Counted from the first letter of the stretch, positions 51,610 through 60,049 are shown. The stretch: 64,000 bases of DNA from JACKHA01 sp041401985 (GCA_041401985.1 JAWKTE010000005.1:150384-214383), one strand, 5' to 3'. Notes: a model not told the origin generated them from the sequence alone. Numbers and translations: made by a program.

Positions 51610-51677
51610 GATCGAGCGCTGCCCCCTCTGTCGGACTCGCAGCGCCTCGTCCGGCATCTCCCCCGCACGCGGGGGAG
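51610..51677. repeat. Double-hairpin dispersed repeat, copy 2 (reverse)
   Basis: Reverse-oriented copy of the element at 39396-39462, with about ten differences over 68 nt. It lies between the protease stop and the convergent gene ending at 51714. Confidence 0.65.
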
Positions 51678-51713
51678 AGGCGCGGGCGCCGTCCGATTCA
51701 CTGGTTCGTCCAC

Positions 51714-52223
51714 CTACTCCGGCGTCGCCGGCGAGATCACCGTCGCCTGGTCGATGCAGACCCGCCCCGGCACAAGGGCCACGTCCGGGCTGGGGATCAC
51801 GTTGGAGATCCGCCCGCGGACGATCACCGGCGTGCCTTCCTTGATCTGCGGCACGCCGCCGGGCACCACCACCTCGAGGTAGAGCTGGTTGCCGATGATC
51901 GTCGAGTCGTACATGTCGACGCTGAACCAGGTGGAGTCGGCGCGGACCTCGATCCGCTTGACCGCCCCCTGCCAGCCGCGCATCGGCGACCACAGGCCGA
52001 TCCACTCGGCGGCGGCGGCCTCGGCGGCCTCGCCCCGCAGCGTCAACACGGGCCTGAGCACGTCGGCGGCGCGGACCTCGTCGGGCAGCACGGTCGCGCC
52101 CGCGGGCGGATCGATCGGCACGGCCCTGGGCAGGTCGTAGGGCGACGGGCCTTCCTGCATGAAGTACGCGGCGCCGACGAACGCCGCGACGAGCAGGACG
52201 ACGATGGCAATGACCTTGACCAT
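51714..52223 (-). CDS. Membrane-anchored protein of unknown function
   Basis: A 169-residue protein with an uncleaved-looking N-terminal helix (VIAIVVLLVAAFVGAAYFM), then an extracytoplasmic beta-rich domain. The C-terminal part (YLEVVVPGGVPQIKEGTPVIVRGRI) resembles an OB-like fold of the kind also seen in the lipoprotein at 7743. Function unknown. It is divergent from the RRM gene, sharing a 297-nt upstream region in which I see no clear promoter. Confidence 0.7.
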   Translation of the reverse strand: MVKVIAIVVLLVAAFVGAAYFMQEGPSPYDLPRAVPIDPPAGATVLPDEVRAADVLRPVLTLRGEAAEAAAAEWIGLWSPMRGWQGAVKRIEVRADSTWFSVDMYDSTIIGNQLYLEVVVPGGVPQIKEGTPVIVRGRISNVIPSPDVALVPGRVCIDQATVISPATPE

Positions 52224-52520
52224 GGGACCCTCCGTTTCGCCGCCCGTCCGCGCAGAGACGGGCGGAGACGGGCGGGGCCAGCGGCGAAAAGATACCGGAC
52301 ACCATAAGAACAAGTCAACTGGCCTGGTAACGCATCCCGAGTTTCCTCGGAGGGCCGCCCCCGCTGGACGGTGACTGGGCGGTCTTTGTATCTTGGTGGC
52401 ACGCGTGGATTGTTCTGGCGGGTGCCGGGGCCGCGCGGGCCGAGCGGCGCTCCCGGGCCAGGAGTGGGGCGTCGTTGCTGCGTGCGCTCCAATCTCCTGG
52501 GCACCCCCGGACCGTGAGTC

Positions 52521-53036
52521 ATGCGGATTTACGTTGGCAACCTGCCGTTCAGCACGACCGATGATTCCCTGCGCCAGTTGTTCGAGGAGTTCGGACCGGT
52601 CACCGATGCGAAGGTGGTCTCCGACCGCGAGACCGGGCGCTCGCGCGGATTCGGGTTCGTCGAGATGAACGACGACGAGGCGCAGACGGCGATCAACGAG
52701 ATGAACGGGCGCGCGGTCGATGGGCGTCCGCTGGTGGTCAACGAGGCGCGGGAGCGCCAGGGCGGCGGCGGCGGGCGCGGCGGATTCGGTGGTGGTGGCG
52801 GTGGAGGGCGTGGCGGATTCGGCGGTGGTGGTGGAGGACGGGGTGGCTTTGGAGGCGGCGGTGGTGGAGGGGGCCGCGGCGGATACGGCGGCGGTGGCGG
52901 CGGATACAGCGGTGGGGGTGGCGGTGGGGGAGGGTTCGGCGATCCCAGCCCACGCGGCGGCGGCGGTGGAGGACGGGGCGGACGCCAGGAGCGCGGCGGC
53001 GGCGGGTCGCGCGAGCGGGATGACGACTGGAACTGA
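52521..53036 (+). CDS. RRM RNA-binding protein with Gly-rich C-terminus
   Basis: A 171-residue protein of the bacterial glycine-rich RRM type. The RRM (1-80) has RNP2 IYVGNL (3-8) and RNP1 RGFGFVEM (42-49), with the aromatic residues that stack on RNA bases. The C-terminal half is repeated GGGGRGGFGGG with RG, FGG and YGG units, then an acidic end (RERDDDWN). The repeated tail can support phase separation in similar proteins. Proteins of this type are often cold-induced in cyanobacteria; no regulatory evidence is visible here. Confidence 0.92.
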   Translation: MRIYVGNLPFSTTDDSLRQLFEEFGPVTDAKVVSDRETGRSRGFGFVEMNDDEAQTAINEMNGRAVDGRPLVVNEARERQGGGGGRGGFGGGGGGGRGGFGGGGGGRGGFGGGGGGGGRGGYGGGGGGYSGGGGGGGGFGDPSPRGGGGGGRGGRQERGGGGSRERDDDWN

Positions 53037-53080
53037 CGGTCTCTGAATCGCTCGAAACAACGCGGTGCCGCCCGCGCGCA

Positions 53081-53509
53081 TCACCGGTCTTTGAGGCGGA
53101 TGACCAGTCGCAGGCCCGACCATGTGGCGTCGATGGCGCAGACCTTGTTGTCGACCAGCGCGTGCTCGAAGGCGATCTGGCGGACGACGTCCTCGGTGAT
53201 GTCGGTCGGCACGCCCGAGGCTCGCTTCGGCCAGGCGCACCAGATCGCGCCGTTGGAGGCGATGCGGGTTCGGAGCGTGCCAACGCGGGCCGCCATGCGG
53301 TCGCTCGTCGTGGCGAAGGCGATGGCGACGTCGATTGGGGACTTGGCGCGGAGGTCGCGCCGGATGGTCACGTCGTCGGGGAGCGGGATGAGCAGCGCGT
53401 CGAAATCGTCGGGGGCGTCGAGGATCACCAGGGTGTGCCCCGGTTGGATGCCGAGTTTCTTGGGCAGGGGCGTGCCGGAGTAGCCGGCGGGTTGGGGTGT
53501 GGCTGGCAT
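53081..53509 (-). CDS. DUF3052 family protein
   Basis: A 142-residue protein matching DUF3052 from end to end as I know it: GYSGTPLPKKLGIQPGH near the start, then SNGAIWCAWPKRASGVPTDITEDVVR and a closing VDNKVCAIDATWSGLRLVIR. Function unknown. It is the last gene of a minus-strand run. Confidence 0.88.
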   Translation of the reverse strand: MPATPQPAGYSGTPLPKKLGIQPGHTLVILDAPDDFDALLIPLPDDVTIRRDLRAKSPIDVAIAFATTSDRMAARVGTLRTRIASNGAIWCAWPKRASGVPTDITEDVVRQIAFEHALVDNKVCAIDATWSGLRLVIRLKDR

Positions 53510-53592
53510 CGGGCGAGTGTAACGGAGGGAGCGGGCCACACTCGGCGGGTGTGATCGGCATCGCGGGCCGCAGCGTCGGCGGCTGCGCCGCC

Positions 53593-53615
53593 GGCACAGG
53601 ACACAGTCCTGTGCC
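53593..53615. terminator. Hairpin downstream of polX
   Basis: A perfect 10-bp stem (GGCACAGGAC/GTCCTGTGCC) with a three-base loop lies about 50 nt past the minus-strand polX stop. There is no T run. It is followed at 53620 by a copy of the GC-rich repeat. Confidence 0.45.
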
Positions 53616-53619
53616 ACTC

Positions 53620-53650
53620 GGACCGGGGCGGGGACGCCCCGGCTCGCGCG
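53620..53650. repeat. Dispersed GC-rich palindromic repeat, copy 2
   Basis: Near-identical to 8431-8461 (core GGGGCGGGGACGCCCC). Confidence 0.6.
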
Positions 53651-53663
53651 CGGGGGGTGTTGG

Positions 53664-55526
53664 TCAGCGCTTCTTCGCGAGCCACTCGTGCAGGCGGGCG
53701 TGGTCCCAGCAGTTCACGCACTGCTCGGCGGTGAGCCAGCCGCGACGGGCGGTCAGCACGCCGTAGCGGAGGTTGTCGTAGTCGGTCGGGGCGTGCACGT
53801 CGCAGTCGATGGCGACGAGGCAGCCGGCCTCGACCGCGGCCCGGACGTGGGTGTCGCGCAGGTCCAGGCGCATCCAGTGGGCGTTGATCTCAAGGGCGAC
53901 GTTGTGCTGCTTGGCCGCGGCGATGATCTCGTCCATCGCGGGTTCGAGCCCGGCGCGCCGCCCGATGAGGCGCCCCGTCGGATGGCCCAGGATGTTCACG
54001 CGCGGGTGCTCGATGGCCTTTAGCAGGCGTTTGGTGGCGGCTTTCGTGTCCTGCGAGAGGGCCACGTGCGGGCTGGCGACGACGATGTCGAGCAGCGCGA
54101 GCGTGTCGTCGTCGTAGTCGAGCGAGCCGTCGGCGAGGATGTCGACCTCGGAGCCGACGAGGATGGCGATGCCCTTCGTGGCCGCGGCGGCGCGCCGGAT
54201 CGCCTTGGCGTGCTCGCGGAGGCGGTCGGGCTGGAGGCCGCCCGCGATCACCGACGACTTCGAGTGGTCGGTGACGGCGATGGTGTGGAAGCCGGCGTTT
54301 GGCCTCGCCGGCGAGTTGCTCGATCGGAGAGCACGCCGTCGGAGAGCAGCGGTGTGTGGAGGTTCGGCTTTGATGTCGGCGAGTTCGATGAGGCGGGGCA
54401 GCGCGTTCTTCTCGGCGGCGTCGATCTCGCCGCGGTCTTCGCGGAGTTCGGGGGCGATGACGGGGAGGCCGAACGCCTGGTAGACCTCTTGTTCTGACGC
54501 GCCGGCGATAGGCTTGATGCCGCGTTTGTGGGGCGGGGTTGGGTCGTCGTCGTTCGGGTAGAGGCCGTACTCGTTGAGGGAGCGTCCGGCCTTGAGGGCG
54601 CGTTCGCGGAGTCGGACGTTGTGCTCCTTCGAGCCGGTGAAGTACATGAGGGCCGCGCCCCAAGAGGATTCGGGGACGACGCGGAGATCGACCTGGATCG
54701 TGCGTTCGGGCGTGGCGGCGGTTCCGTTGGCGGGTGCATCGGTGGGGGGGGGGGCGTCTGCGTTGCCCTGGGCGGTGATGTCGCGGTCGGCTTCCGACGA
54801 CGAGTCCAGTTCGATCGCCATGCGGACCGACGACTTGCTCTCGCCCGAGACGATGACCTGGCGCACGCCCTTCATCCTGCAGAACGCGTCGTGGGCCTTG
54901 GCGGGGTCGGCGGCGGTGGCGAGGATGTCGATATCGCCGACGGTCTCCTTGCCGCGTCGGAGCGAGCCGGCGAAGGCGGCGCTTGCGACGCCCGGCACCT
55001 TGAGCATGCGTTCCACGATGGCGACGGCGATGGGCATGGCCTGCCCGATCGGGAGGCGGGCCGCGCCCTGCTCGGCGATCTCGATGGCGGCGGCGATCTT
55101 CTGGGCGGCCTTCTCGCCCATGCGCGGCACGGTGAGGATCGACTTGTCGGCGATGACGCGTTTGAGGTCGGCGAGGCTCTCGACGTTGAGCGTCTCCCAC
55201 AGGGCCTTGGCGGTCTTGGGGCCGAGGCCGGGAACATCGAGAACCTGGAGCAGGCCGGCGGGGATGCGGGCCAGCAGTTCTACGTGCTCCTTGATCTTGC
55301 CGGTGGTCGCGAACTCCTGGATCTTGTCGGCGACTTTGGGGCCGACGCCGTCGAGGGCGAGCAGGGCGTCGCGGTCGGCGGCGATGGCGCCGACGTCCTG
55401 GGTCAGGTTCTCGATGGTGCGGGCGGCGCGGGCGTGGGCGTTGACGCGGAACTTGTCCTCGCCGAGCAGTTCGAGGATCGTCGCCATCTGCTCGAAGCGT
55501 CGGGCGAGGGCGGCGTTGGTGGACAT
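53664..55526 (-). CDS. polX: PolX-type DNA polymerase/3'-5' exonuclease, with clustered frameshifts
   Basis: A 620-residue family X polymerase with a PHP nuclease domain. N-terminal helix-hairpin-helix units (DGVGPKVADKI, PGLGPKTAKAL) lead to the nucleotidyltransferase site GSLRRGKETVGDIDIL, then the PHP domain (about 385-620) with TDHSKSSVIAGGL, LVGSEVDI and LGHPTGRLIG. In 54292-54362, three single-base insertions appear to shift the frame and restore it. The intended PHP start (LHT..LLSDGVLS, IEQLAGEAKRR) is split over three frames, and the predicted protein there reads as Arg-rich nonsense. Role: base-excision and gap-filling repair. Confidence 0.85.
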   Translation of the reverse strand: MSTNAALARRFEQMATILELLGEDKFRVNAHARAARTIENLTQDVGAIAADRDALLALDGVGPKVADKIQEFATTGKIKEHVELLARIPAGLLQVLDVPGLGPKTAKALWETLNVESLADLKRVIADKSILTVPRMGEKAAQKIAAAIEIAEQGAARLPIGQAMPIAVAIVERMLKVPGVASAAFAGSLRRGKETVGDIDILATAADPAKAHDAFCRMKGVRQVIVSGESKSSVRMAIELDSSSEADRDITAQGNADAPPPTDAPANGTAATPERTIQVDLRVVPESSWGAALMYFTGSKEHNVRLRERALKAGRSLNEYGLYPNDDDPTPPHKRGIKPIAGASEQEVYQAFGLPVIAPELREDRGEIDAAEKNALPRLIELADIKAEPPHTAALRRRALRSSNSPARPNAGFHTIAVTDHSKSSVIAGGLQPDRLREHAKAIRRAAAATKGIAILVGSEVDILADGSLDYDDDTLALLDIVVASPHVALSQDTKAATKRLLKAIEHPRVNILGHPTGRLIGRRAGLEPAMDEIIAAAKQHNVALEINAHWMRLDLRDTHVRAAVEAGCLVAIDCDVHAPTDYDNLRYGVLTARRGWLTAEQCVNCWDHARLHEWLAKKR

Positions 55527-55688
55527 TGGGGATGGTAGGGGTGGAGTGACGAAGTGACTGAGTGACGAAGTGACGGAGAGAGAAGAGACGGAGAGAGAAG
55601 AGACGAAGAGACAGAGAGAGAAAGAGAGGGGGGGCTTGGATGTTGGTTGTGGCGTCTCTCGTTGAGCGGGTGTCTGTCGCGTGGGGTG
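55527..55688. other. Purine-rich low-complexity spacer
   Basis: The + strand carries tandem GTGACGAAGTGACT-like units (55545-55575) and then a GAGAGA-type tract (to about 55632). Similar units flank rpsD (57808-57842 and 57905-57945), and GAGAGA tracts are seen at 42793 and, on the other strand, at 8511. Confidence 0.6.
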
Positions 55689-57794
55689 TCAGGGCTGGTT
55701 GGAGGCGTCGGGTTCGACCCAGTTCCAGCGGGCTTTGAGTTCGTCGAGGGTGTAGGCGGTCATGGCCAGGTCGGGGCCGGAGACGTCGGCACGCTCGGTC
55801 CATTCACGAAGGACGGTGTTGAACATGCCGCCGGCCGCGAAGCCGCGGTACTGCTCCTGCGTGATCGGCGCGAACCAGACGACGCGAGCGACGGCGACGC
55901 CCATTGCGCTGGGGATGGCTTGCACGATGGTGCGCTGCTCGACCGGCTGGGCGGGGGCGGGCACGGTCGGATCGAGCGTGCGGGCAGCCGCCATGGCCGC
56001 CTGGCAGAAATCCTCGTCGCCCAGCGGCGGGGGGAACGACGGGTTGGGCATTTCGCTGACGGGCACGCCCGGCTGGACCGCCAGCGGGCCGGCGGGTTCG
56101 CCGTTCTCCGGGGCGGCGTTCTCCGGCGGGAACTGGGCGGCGATGGAGGCCAGGTCGCCCTCGATCGCCTGGCGGCGGAGGTCGTCCATGCGGGCGACGA
56201 GCCGTTCGTAGCCGCGGAGGGCGATGTGGTCGGTCCGGACCTGGTCGATCACCTCGTCGATCGACTCGGCGGGGCCGGTGTCGCGCACGTCGAGCACGAC
56301 GTGGAAGTACTGGCTGCCGGACGAGTCCTCGAGCGGGCGATCCGCGGCCAGGACGCCGACCTGCAGGCCAAGCGTCGATTCATCGTCGAGTTCGCGCACG
56401 CCGAGGACGGCGTCGGGGAACGGGATGATGCTCGCGCCCTGGCGCATCGCGCTGCGGCCGATGCCCGGCAGCGTCTGCAGGTCGTCGCGGGTCTGCCAGC
56501 CGCTGCTGAGGATCGTGACCGCGGGCTGCGGGATCGCGACGCCGGTCTGGTCGAGGACCGCCCCGGCGACGGTGGCGGCGATGGACTCGAGGCTGGGGCG
56601 CTGGTACGACGGGGTCAGGACGTAATACGGCCCCTCACGCTCGAGCGAGCGGGTGCCCTCGTGGGCACGCTGCAGGATCGTGCGTCGGGCCAGGTCCATG
56701 ATCTCGGCGACCTTGCTGGTCCGCAGGTCACGCTCGACGTTGGCCTGCTCCTGCGTGAACGTGCCGGGGTAGATCATCCGGTTGGTGGACCACCGCTCGA
56801 CGCGCGGGTCGGTGCCGTCGGCGTTGGCTGGGATGGTCCACTGGTCGACCGCGGCGACGATCGCGGCACGGTCGAGCGTGAGCCACGCGAGGCGGGCCCG
56901 CGGCGGCTGGATGTAGCCGATGCCGTTCTCGCCCGAGCCGGGCTCGGCGTCGCGGTACCGCTGGAAGTGGGCCTGGAGCTGCTCGGGCGTCGGCTCGCCG
57001 ACCTCGGAGGCCAGGCGCGAGCCGGTGATGAACAGGTAGTCGAGTTCGGCCGAGTCGCCGAACTCGCGGGCGAACGCGGCGGAGCGCCGGTCGGAGTAGG
57101 CCGGCGCGCCGAGGTTGATGGTGACCAGTCGCATGACGCCGCGAAGTTTGGTGACGGCCTCGTCGAACTGCTCGAGGGTCATGCCGGCGGAGGCGGCGAG
57201 TTGCTCGCGGCGCTGGCGGAGTTGGAGTTCGGCCACGCCGGGCTGGCCGTTCTGGCCGCCGAACTGGACGAGCAGTTCCTGGTAACGCTGCGGGTTGAAC
57301 TGCGGGAGCTGGTTGAGCAGGCCCGGGTTCTGCTGGAACAGCGAGGCCAGGCCGGGCGACTGCTGGACCATCTCGAACGCGAGCGCCTGGCGGGCCATTG
57401 GCTCGACGAGCGTGCTGGCCAGGTCGGGGATCCACTGGGCCCCGTCGAGGCTCGATGCGACCAGGCCGGCGCGGCGGGCCTCCTCGGTGAGCAGGAACCA
57501 GTGCAGGCCCTCTTCGTCCGGGTCGAGCGAGACGAAGTTGAGGATGGGCTGGCCGCGGTCGGCGTTGCCCATCGGGCTTGTGAAGCGTTGGAGGAGTTGG
57601 ACCTCGACCTGGGCCACGCCGATGTCCATGGCCGTGACGCGCCGGGCCTTGCCGGGTCCGATGTAGCCGACGGTCCGCTTGCCGGGGTTGGGCCCGAACT
57701 GCTGGATGGCCGGCCCGACGAGGAAGCCGACCATCAGGAAGATGCCGGCGAAGACGAGCAGGACCTTGTTGTACTTGCGGAGGAACTTGGTCAT
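55689..57794 (-). CDS. PpiD/SurA-like membrane-anchored protein
   Basis: A 701-residue protein with one N-terminal membrane helix after a short basic end (MTKFLRKYNKVLLVFAGIFLMVGFL), as in PpiD. A long extracytoplasmic region follows, with helical segments (LFQQNPGLLNQLPQFNPQRYQELL) that fit a SurA/PpiD N-terminal chaperone domain. I see no clear parvulin prolyl-isomerase motif, so it is more likely a chaperone than an isomerase. It lies 155 nt downstream of rpsD on the same strand. Confidence 0.65.
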   Translation of the reverse strand: MTKFLRKYNKVLLVFAGIFLMVGFLVGPAIQQFGPNPGKRTVGYIGPGKARRVTAMDIGVAQVEVQLLQRFTSPMGNADRGQPILNFVSLDPDEEGLHWFLLTEEARRAGLVASSLDGAQWIPDLASTLVEPMARQALAFEMVQQSPGLASLFQQNPGLLNQLPQFNPQRYQELLVQFGGQNGQPGVAELQLRQRREQLAASAGMTLEQFDEAVTKLRGVMRLVTINLGAPAYSDRRSAAFAREFGDSAELDYLFITGSRLASEVGEPTPEQLQAHFQRYRDAEPGSGENGIGYIQPPRARLAWLTLDRAAIVAAVDQWTIPANADGTDPRVERWSTNRMIYPGTFTQEQANVERDLRTSKVAEIMDLARRTILQRAHEGTRSLEREGPYYVLTPSYQRPSLESIAATVAGAVLDQTGVAIPQPAVTILSSGWQTRDDLQTLPGIGRSAMRQGASIIPFPDAVLGVRELDDESTLGLQVGVLAADRPLEDSSGSQYFHVVLDVRDTGPAESIDEVIDQVRTDHIALRGYERLVARMDDLRRQAIEGDLASIAAQFPPENAAPENGEPAGPLAVQPGVPVSEMPNPSFPPPLGDEDFCQAAMAAARTLDPTVPAPAQPVEQRTIVQAIPSAMGVAVARVVWFAPITQEQYRGFAAGGMFNTVLREWTERADVSGPDLAMTAYTLDELKARWNWVEPDASNQP

Positions 57795-57949
57795 GGGTGG
57801 GCCGGGGGAGTGACGGAGTGACGCAGTGACGAAGTGACGCAGTGGAGGCAGCGAAACGGCGGCGTGGACGGGCGGCCAAAGAAAGACGGAGCGACGATGG
57901 TCGAAACCACTTCGTCACTCCGTCTCTTGGTCACTTCGTCACTTCCGGT

Positions 57950-58549
57950 TTAGCGATAGAACTCGACGATGAGGTTGGTGTTGACGTCGAAGGGGATCTG
58001 GTCGGTGGTGGGCATGGCCGAGACGCGGGCGGTGAGTTCCGAGGGGTTGACCTCGAGCCAGCCGGGCACCTCGTGCCCCGCCAGACCCTCCATCGCCTCG
58101 CGGGCGAGTTTCTGGATCTTGGGCTTGAGCGAGACCACATCCCCGACCTTCAGGATCGCGCTGGCCTTGTCGTGCTTGCGCCCGTTCACCAGCACGTGCC
58201 CGTGCGAGACCATCTGGCGGGCCGCCCAGATCGTGCGGGCGAAGCCGGCCCGGCGGACCAGGTTGTCCACGCGCCGCTCGAGCAGCGACATGAGCACCTC
58301 GCCCGTGTTGCCCGGGGCGGCCGAGGCCATCTCGATGTAGCGCCGGAACTGGCGCTCGAGGATGTTGTAGTGGTAGCGGAGCTTCTGCTTCTCGTTGAGG
58401 CGGATGCCGTAGTCGCGCAGGCGGCGACCGCGGTACCCGTGCATCCCGTTCGGGATGAGGGCCCGCTTGCTGGTGTGCTTGGGGCTGTCGGCGATGGGGG
58501 CGCCGACGCGGCGCGAGAGCCTGACCTTGGGGCCGGTGTAGTTGGCCAT
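57950..58549 (-). CDS. rpsD: 30S ribosomal protein S4
   Basis: A 199-residue primary rRNA-binding protein of the small subunit that starts 30S assembly. The N-terminal part contains GYRGRRLRDYGIRLNEKQKLRYHY, as in S4. The S4 RNA-binding domain follows: RRVDNLVRRAGFARTIWAARQMVSHGHVLVNG. No zinc-binding cysteines are present in the N-terminus (the C-minus form). It lies alone here, not in an rpoA/rpsK cluster, as is common in planctomycetes. Confidence 0.97.
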   Translation of the reverse strand: MANYTGPKVRLSRRVGAPIADSPKHTSKRALIPNGMHGYRGRRLRDYGIRLNEKQKLRYHYNILERQFRRYIEMASAAPGNTGEVLMSLLERRVDNLVRRAGFARTIWAARQMVSHGHVLVNGRKHDKASAILKVGDVVSLKPKIQKLAREAMEGLAGHEVPGWLEVNPSELTARVSAMPTTDQIPFDVNTNLIVEFYR

Positions 58550-58894
58550 GTCCGTCCTTTTCCGCCTGTGGCGGAGGGTGCCGCGGGCCGCGATCGGGTT
58601 GCCCGATCGCCCTGCGGCGGCCGATCCCGGCGAGCGAGTGGCCTCGCGACGCCCCCGACGACTGCGGGTGGATGGCCCGGGTGCTGGATGCCGCCCGGGA
58701 CGATCCCGGACGGGTCGGTATTGAAGGGGGTGGGGGTGGGGGGGTCAATAGGGAAGGCGGTAGGGGGAACCCAGTTCGAGGTCTGGGGTTGCGAGTGCAT
58801 CTCAGCTGGGCCTCCGGCCCGCACCGAAGCTCCTTTCAAGAGCGGGCCGGAGGCCCGCAACCCCAGTCTGCAAATGCCGGTCCAACCCGGGCCG
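58550..58894. other. Intergenic region upstream of rpsD
   Basis: This 345-nt gap lies between the start of rpsD and the stop of mqnD, both on the minus strand. It contains a G-rich run at about 58724-58743 and an imperfect palindrome at 58783-58866 built on CTGGGGTTGCG and GGGCCTCCGGCCCGC. I find no reliable promoter. Confidence 0.5.
58783..58866. repeat. Imperfect palindrome before mqnD end
   Basis: Left arm CTGGGGTTGCG plus GGGCCTCCGGCCCGC and the inverse at right, with a 16-nt interruption in the left arm. It could terminate mqnD transcription. Confidence 0.5.
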
Positions 58895-59929
58895 TCAGCC
58901 CGCGACATCCGGCACGCCGTCGGCGGCGGCGGCGGGGGGGCACAGGCCTGCGGCCGCGCCCTCGCGGAACAGCGTCGCCAGCGCCTCGCGCCCAAGCGTG
59001 CCCATGTCCAGCGACATCGGGCTGACGTACATCCGCAGGTAGCGGTCCAGCAGGGCGGCGTCCTCCCACTCCGGCTTGCGGTCGGGGTGCTCGAGCAGGA
59101 AGCGGCGCGACTGGTCGCGGTGCTCCATCGCGTGGCGGATCGAGGCCGCGAGGATGCCCGAGAGGCGGTCCACCGAGCCGGGGCCGAAGCGGGTGTCCAG
59201 GTCGCGTTTCACGACGTTCAGCCCGAGCGGGAGCGGCAGGGCGTGACGCCGGTTCCACCAGTGGCCGAGGTCGGCGAGTTTTCGGAGGCCCTGGTCCTCG
59301 AAGGTCAGTTGGGCCTCGTGGATGAGCAGCCCGGCGTCGGCGTGGCCCTGGCGCACGGCCTCGGCGACGAGGTCGAACCGCATCGGCTTGGGCGTGAACC
59401 GCTGGCCGAGCATGAGGGACAAGACAAGGAAGGCGGTGGTCTTGGTGCCGGGGACGGCGATGGAGAGGGACTCACCGCAGAGGCGCAGAGAGCGCAGAGT
59501 CTGATCCAGGTCGGGCGAGGGAGCGTCGGATTCGGGCCGAGTCTCCGAACCGGAATCAGAACCAGCCGGCCTCTCTCTGTGCTCTCTGCGCCTCTGCGGT
59601 GAGTCCTCCCCGATCCACCGAGAGTCATCCGCGCGGCAGACGAGTTTTGGGCCGTAGCCCTCGCCCATCGACGCGCCGCACGCGGTGATGCGGTAGCGGT
59701 CCTGCACGTGCGGGTAGGCGTGGGCCGAGATCGCGGTGATGTCCAGGTCCGCGGCGTTGATCGCCCTGTCGTTGGCCTCCTGGATGTCGATCTGCACCGG
59801 CTGGAAGAGCCACTTTCCCGTGTCGATGGCGGGCGCGCGGCCTCGCTCGGCGTCGCCGAGGGGCCACCACATGACGACGTCGTCGGCGTCGGGGGAGTGG
59901 GCGAGGGTGAGGACGGGTTTGAGGGGCAT
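58895..59929 (-). CDS. mqnD: 1,4-dihydroxy-6-naphthoate synthase MqnD with in-frame repeat insertion
   Basis: Menaquinone (futalosine pathway) enzyme that converts cyclic dehypoxanthine futalosine to dihydroxynaphthoate. Family features are HSPDADDVVMWW (11-22), DIQEANDRAINAADLDITAISAHAYP, GYGPKLVC and VPGTKTTAFLVLSLMLG. The protein has 344 residues, while MqnD is usually about 270-290. The excess is about 47 residues, between LVCRADDSRW and SLSIAVPG, encoded by a palindromic repeat (59468-59607). The frame is kept. The next minus-strand gene upstream is purF, with a pair of hairpin repeats between. Confidence 0.9.
   Translation of the reverse strand: MPLKPVLTLAHSPDADDVVMWWPLGDAERGRAPAIDTGKWLFQPVQIDIQEANDRAINAADLDITAISAHAYPHVQDRYRITACGASMGEGYGPKLVCRADDSRWIGEDSPQRRREHRERPAGSDSGSETRPESDAPSPDLDQTLRSLRLCGESLSIAVPGTKTTAFLVLSLMLGQRFTPKPMRFDLVAEAVRQGHADAGLLIHEAQLTFEDQGLRKLADLGHWWNRRHALPLPLGLNVVKRDLDTRFGPGSVDRLSGILAASIRHAMEHRDQSRRFLLEHPDRKPEWEDAALLDRYLRMYVSPMSLDMGTLGREALATLFREGAAAGLCPPAAAADGVPDVAG
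59468..59607. repeat. Palindromic CACCGCAGAG-family element inside mqnD
   Basis: The arms GGACTCACCGCAGAGGCGC... (59468-59499) and its complement ...CTGCGGTGAGTCC (59572-59607) match over about 31 nt. They enclose about 72 nt. Translated on the minus strand the arms give EDSPQRRREHRERP and LRSLRLCGESL. Confidence 0.8.
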
Positions 59930-59936
59930 GGCGGTG

Positions 59937-59983
59937 GTGGGCCGGCTCTCCGAGCCGGACTATCTACAGGTTCTACCGGGCTC
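59937..59983. repeat. Hairpin element, GTGGGCCGGCTCTCC family, copy 2
   Basis: Same unit as 40979-41025, including the trailing TTCTACCGGGC. It lies just upstream of the mqnD start and forms an inverted pair with the copy at 60050-60096. Confidence 0.65.
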
Positions 59984-60049
59984 CATCCAATGGATGTTGC
60001 CGAGGCGAGGGGAGACGGCGTCGCGAAGGAAGCCATCGCTCGGCACGAA

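Noticed and set aside
55647..57821. A 724-residue plus-strand open frame opposite the PpiD-like gene
   Set aside because: Antisense to a gene with a clear N-terminal anchor; no domain and atypical composition.
58724..58743. A G-rich run as a G-quadruplex or promoter element upstream of rpsD
   Set aside because: It is a single low-complexity run in GC-rich DNA more than 170 nt from the rpsD start, and nothing else supports a function.
57842..59602. A 586-residue plus-strand open frame opposite rpsD and mqnD
   Set aside because: Both conserved minus-strand genes explain this DNA; the plus frame has no motif.
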